Part shown: positions 61,876 to 64,000 of the stretch, in pieces
Numbering within the stretch: position 1 is the first letter of the stretch
Layout of the letters: every line of letters begins with the position of its first letter
Position numbers and translations under genes: made by a program
Notes under the pieces: model-generated
The model's input: the letters and a program-made list of their open reading frames with translations, nothing else
Told to the model about the DNA's origin: nothing
The model's database searches: none
Origin: Nosema muscidifuracis
Taxonomy: Eukaryota; Microsporidia; Nosematidae
Assembly: GCA_028335825.1 (NCBI GenBank)
Contig: JAIOKI010000007.1
Span: 310,001-374,000, forward strand
DNA length: 64,000 nt
Direction of reading: 5' to 3'

Positions 61876-64000
61876 ATGAATTTAAATCTTGAATTAAATT
61901 TTAATTCAAATTATTTAAAAGCAATACAAGAATTAGAAGGGGACACTCTATCTGAGAAAAAGAAGACCATATCATTAATAGTAAAGAAAGCATCAGATCA
62001 TTTTAGATTAAGTAAGAAATCTTATTTTGATTCATATGATTATATTTCTAAGGTGGTATCTAAAGGATTGATTCCTTTAGTAAATATAGAAGTTTCTAGA
62101 GAATTAAAGTGGTCTGAAGGTATTACAAAAGGACTACTTTCTACTGATAAGTTTTTATTCAGTCGATCTCTTAAAGCTAAATGGTATTTCGATGGTACTT
62201 TCAAAGATTTAGTTAATCCTGAATTTTATGATACGAAGATTTTTCCTTTTGTTTCTTATATGAATAGATTGAAGATTATTAAAACTCAGTCAATTTTTCT
62301 AAGTAGATCTGATCCAAAAATTGCTGAAAGTTTTTATGATTATATTTGTAGAAAATATTCAAGAAATCAAGCATTAGCTTTGTTATCTGCATGTAGTTTT
62401 GAATATATACTTGATAAATTGAAGAAGAATTTTTTTATTATTCCTGTAAATATATATGAGAGTATACATCGAAGATATCCTTTTTTATTAGTTGATTATA
62501 TAAAGATGCTTCCTAAAGGTTCACAGGTATTACGATCTTATATACATTTTTGGATAAATTGTATACCTAATCATCTTAATATATTCATTGAATTTAAGAA
62601 TTCTATTTATTTTTGTGATAATAATTTTAAATTTAGTAAGAAAAAAATAGTTTTCTTATTAAAAAATGCTCAGAAATTTATCATTGAAGATATAAACTTT
62701 TTCTTAAGAATTAATGGTATAAAAAATGTAGATAAATATTTTTCTGATAATGATATTAATGAAATTATTAAAAATAGCATTATAAACAAGAGTGATAAGT
62801 TTTCTTATTATGATTTATGGAATCTACTTAGTATATTTTCAGATAAAAAGAAATATTTTAAGATTATAAGATCAATTTATAATGAGATTAATTATATTGA
62901 TTTTATTAAAGTTAAAGAATTTATTAGAGTTGATATTATAGAATATTTACCACAAGATGAAAAATATGAAATATCTAAAAAAGAGTTTTTATTAGATAAT
63001 AATTGGTTTGAATCAATAAATTTACAAATTTATAATAGTCAATGGGTATGTTTATTACCTATTAAAGAATCAATTCCTATTATTAAAGAAAAACTAAAAA
63101 AAGCTAGTACTCCATTTGATAGATATTTATTTTGGAAGCTTATAGTAATAACATGTAAATATAATGAAGATATATCTGCTTTAAATGACTTTTTAACTTT
63201 ATTATATGAAAGATACAGAAATGATCATACTATCTTAGTTTTTAGAATTTTAAAATATATTTCAAATGAATTTAATTTTGATAATTTATTATGTATAAAA
63301 ATAGAAAGTTTGATAAAGATTTTATATCAAAGAAATGCTTTTAGTCAGAAAGTAATAAGATCATCTTCTTATAAAAATTATATAAGTAATAACCTTTCTA
63401 GATTAGAATTTCCTTATGTTCAATTTGTATTAGACAAAATATTAGAAAACAAGATTATTGAAAAATGTGAAGATATTAACGATTTTATCAAAATGTATTG
63501 TCGTATTTATTTAGATTTTAATATAAATTGTGATTTTTTTAAAAATATCAATGAAATTAATATAAAGAAAAAATGTCTTTTATTAGCATTGAAACAATTT
63601 CAAATAGAAATTTATAAAGGGGAAAAATTCAATACATTGGAGATTTATAAAGAGAAACAATCTCAATTAGAGATTAAAGAGAAAATAATTCGATTAGAGA
63701 TTAAAGAGAAACAATCTCAATTTGAAATCAAAGAGAAACAATCTCAATTAGAGATTAACAAGAAAAATTTGAATACACCAGGAATTTATAAAAAGAAAAA
63801 TTTGAATACACAGGAAATTTATAAAGAGAAACAATCTAAATTAGAGATTAAAGGTAAAAATTTGAATACACCAGAAATTTATAAAAAGAAAAATTTTAGT
63901 ACATCAGAAATTTATAGAATTTTATTTGATATATTTATTTCTATAAAATATATTAATAAAGAAAAATCACTTAATGAAAAAATTAATATTAGAGATTATT
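61876..64000 (+). CDS. Long hypothetical protein, 3' end outside the window
   Basis: The frame opens at an ATG at 61876 and stays open for at least 708 codons up to the window edge, so the gene is partial here. The first about 560 residues are helical and Lys/Phe/Asn-rich, with no family that I recognise. From about residue 578 to 675 the protein becomes a run of degenerate 12-18-residue repeats around EIYKEKQSQLEIKEK and KKNLNTPEIYK. There is no signal peptide and no clear CCC motif upstream. It may belong to a lineage-specific group. Confidence 0.72.
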   Translation, partial: MNLNLELNFNSNYLKAIQELEGDTLSEKKKTISLIVKKASDHFRLSKKSYFDSYDYISKVVSKGLIPLVNIEVSRELKWSEGITKGLLSTDKFLFSRSLKAKWYFDGTFKDLVNPEFYDTKIFPFVSYMNRLKIIKTQSIFLSRSDPKIAESFYDYICRKYSRNQALALLSACSFEYILDKLKKNFFIIPVNIYESIHRRYPFLLVDYIKMLPKGSQVLRSYIHFWINCIPNHLNIFIEFKNSIYFCDNNFKFSKKKIVFLLKNAQKFIIEDINFFLRINGIKNVDKYFSDNDINEIIKNSIINKSDKFSYYDLWNLLSIFSDKKKYFKIIRSIYNEINYIDFIKVKEFIRVDIIEYLPQDEKYEISKKEFLLDNNWFESINLQIYNSQWVCLLPIKESIPIIKEKLKKASTPFDRYLFWKLIVITCKYNEDISALNDFLTLLYERYRNDHTILVFRILKYISNEFNFDNLLCIKIESLIKILYQRNAFSQKVIRSSSYKNYISNNLSRLEFPYVQFVLDKILENKIIEKCEDINDFIKMYCRIYLDFNINCDFFKNINEINIKKKCLLLALKQFQIEIYKGEKFNTLEIYKEKQSQLEIKEKIIRLEIKEKQSQFEIKEKQSQLEINKKNLNTPGIYKKKNLNTQEIYKEKQSKLEIKGKNLNTPEIYKKKNFSTSEIYRILFDIFISIKYINKEKSLNEKINIRDY

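Noticed and set aside
1-64000. CRISPR arrays, tRNA genes and spliceosomal introns were looked for
   Set aside because: No regular spacer-repeat array, no tRNA-like cloverleaf with a TTCRA arm and no convincing GT...AG intron was seen by eye; a tRNA or intron scan could still find weak cases.

Overview
The window looks like a piece of a microsporidian nuclear genome. The rRNA locus has a 1.24 kb SSU, a short AT-only spacer and an LSU with no separate 5.8S gene. Protein genes are short, intron-free and AT-rich, and most start within about 20 nt of a CCC motif. From memory, the SSU 5' half reads like the Nosema/Vairimorpha group, and the SSU-ITS-LSU order is the ordinary one, not the reversed order of N. 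bombycis-type Nosema. The genus call is an inference.

The left half (1-33 kb) has no host protein gene. Positions 1-15.4 kb are a graveyard of decayed elements: Ty3-like fossils (about 0-0.4, 2.4-3.8 and 13-15.4 kb), an R4/Dong-like LINE (about 8.0-9.6 kb) with a detached endonuclease piece at 1.76-1.95 kb, and an inverted 3' fragment of a younger APE-type LINE. One rDNA unit follows (16.2-20.1 kb). From the LSU end to 32.93 kb runs a chain of eight same-orientation LINE copies or tails: family B fragment, full-length family A, a family C tail, nearly full-length family B, a C tail, and three shrinking A tails. The A and B copies keep open ORF1 and ORF2. ORF1 ends in a C-terminal domain shared between families. 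The 3' UTRs share a structured RNA with compensatory stem changes.

The right half (33-64 kb) is an ordinary compact gene region. It carries the TFIIH helicase SSL2, a PP2A-group phosphatase, a TLDc protein, ribosomal protein eL24, a secreted EEP-fold protein, a RasGEF-domain protein, an alpha/beta hydrolase and two HAD hydrolases. It also carries an Fcp1-like CTD phosphatase split into catalytic and BRCT genes, TFIIH subunit TFB4, and a dynamin-like GTPase with a frameshift at an A7 run. Three of these gene products (SSL2, TFB4, Fcp1) belong to the RNA polymerase II initiation and recycling machinery.

From 50 to 64 kb genes become sparse and lineage-specific: two diverged membrane-protein paralogues in opposite orientation, a secreted RING-like protein, one or two decayed genes and a repeat-bearing gene running off the right edge. 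The gaps hold AT-rich tandem repeats. No tRNA gene, CRISPR array or spliceosomal intron was recognised.
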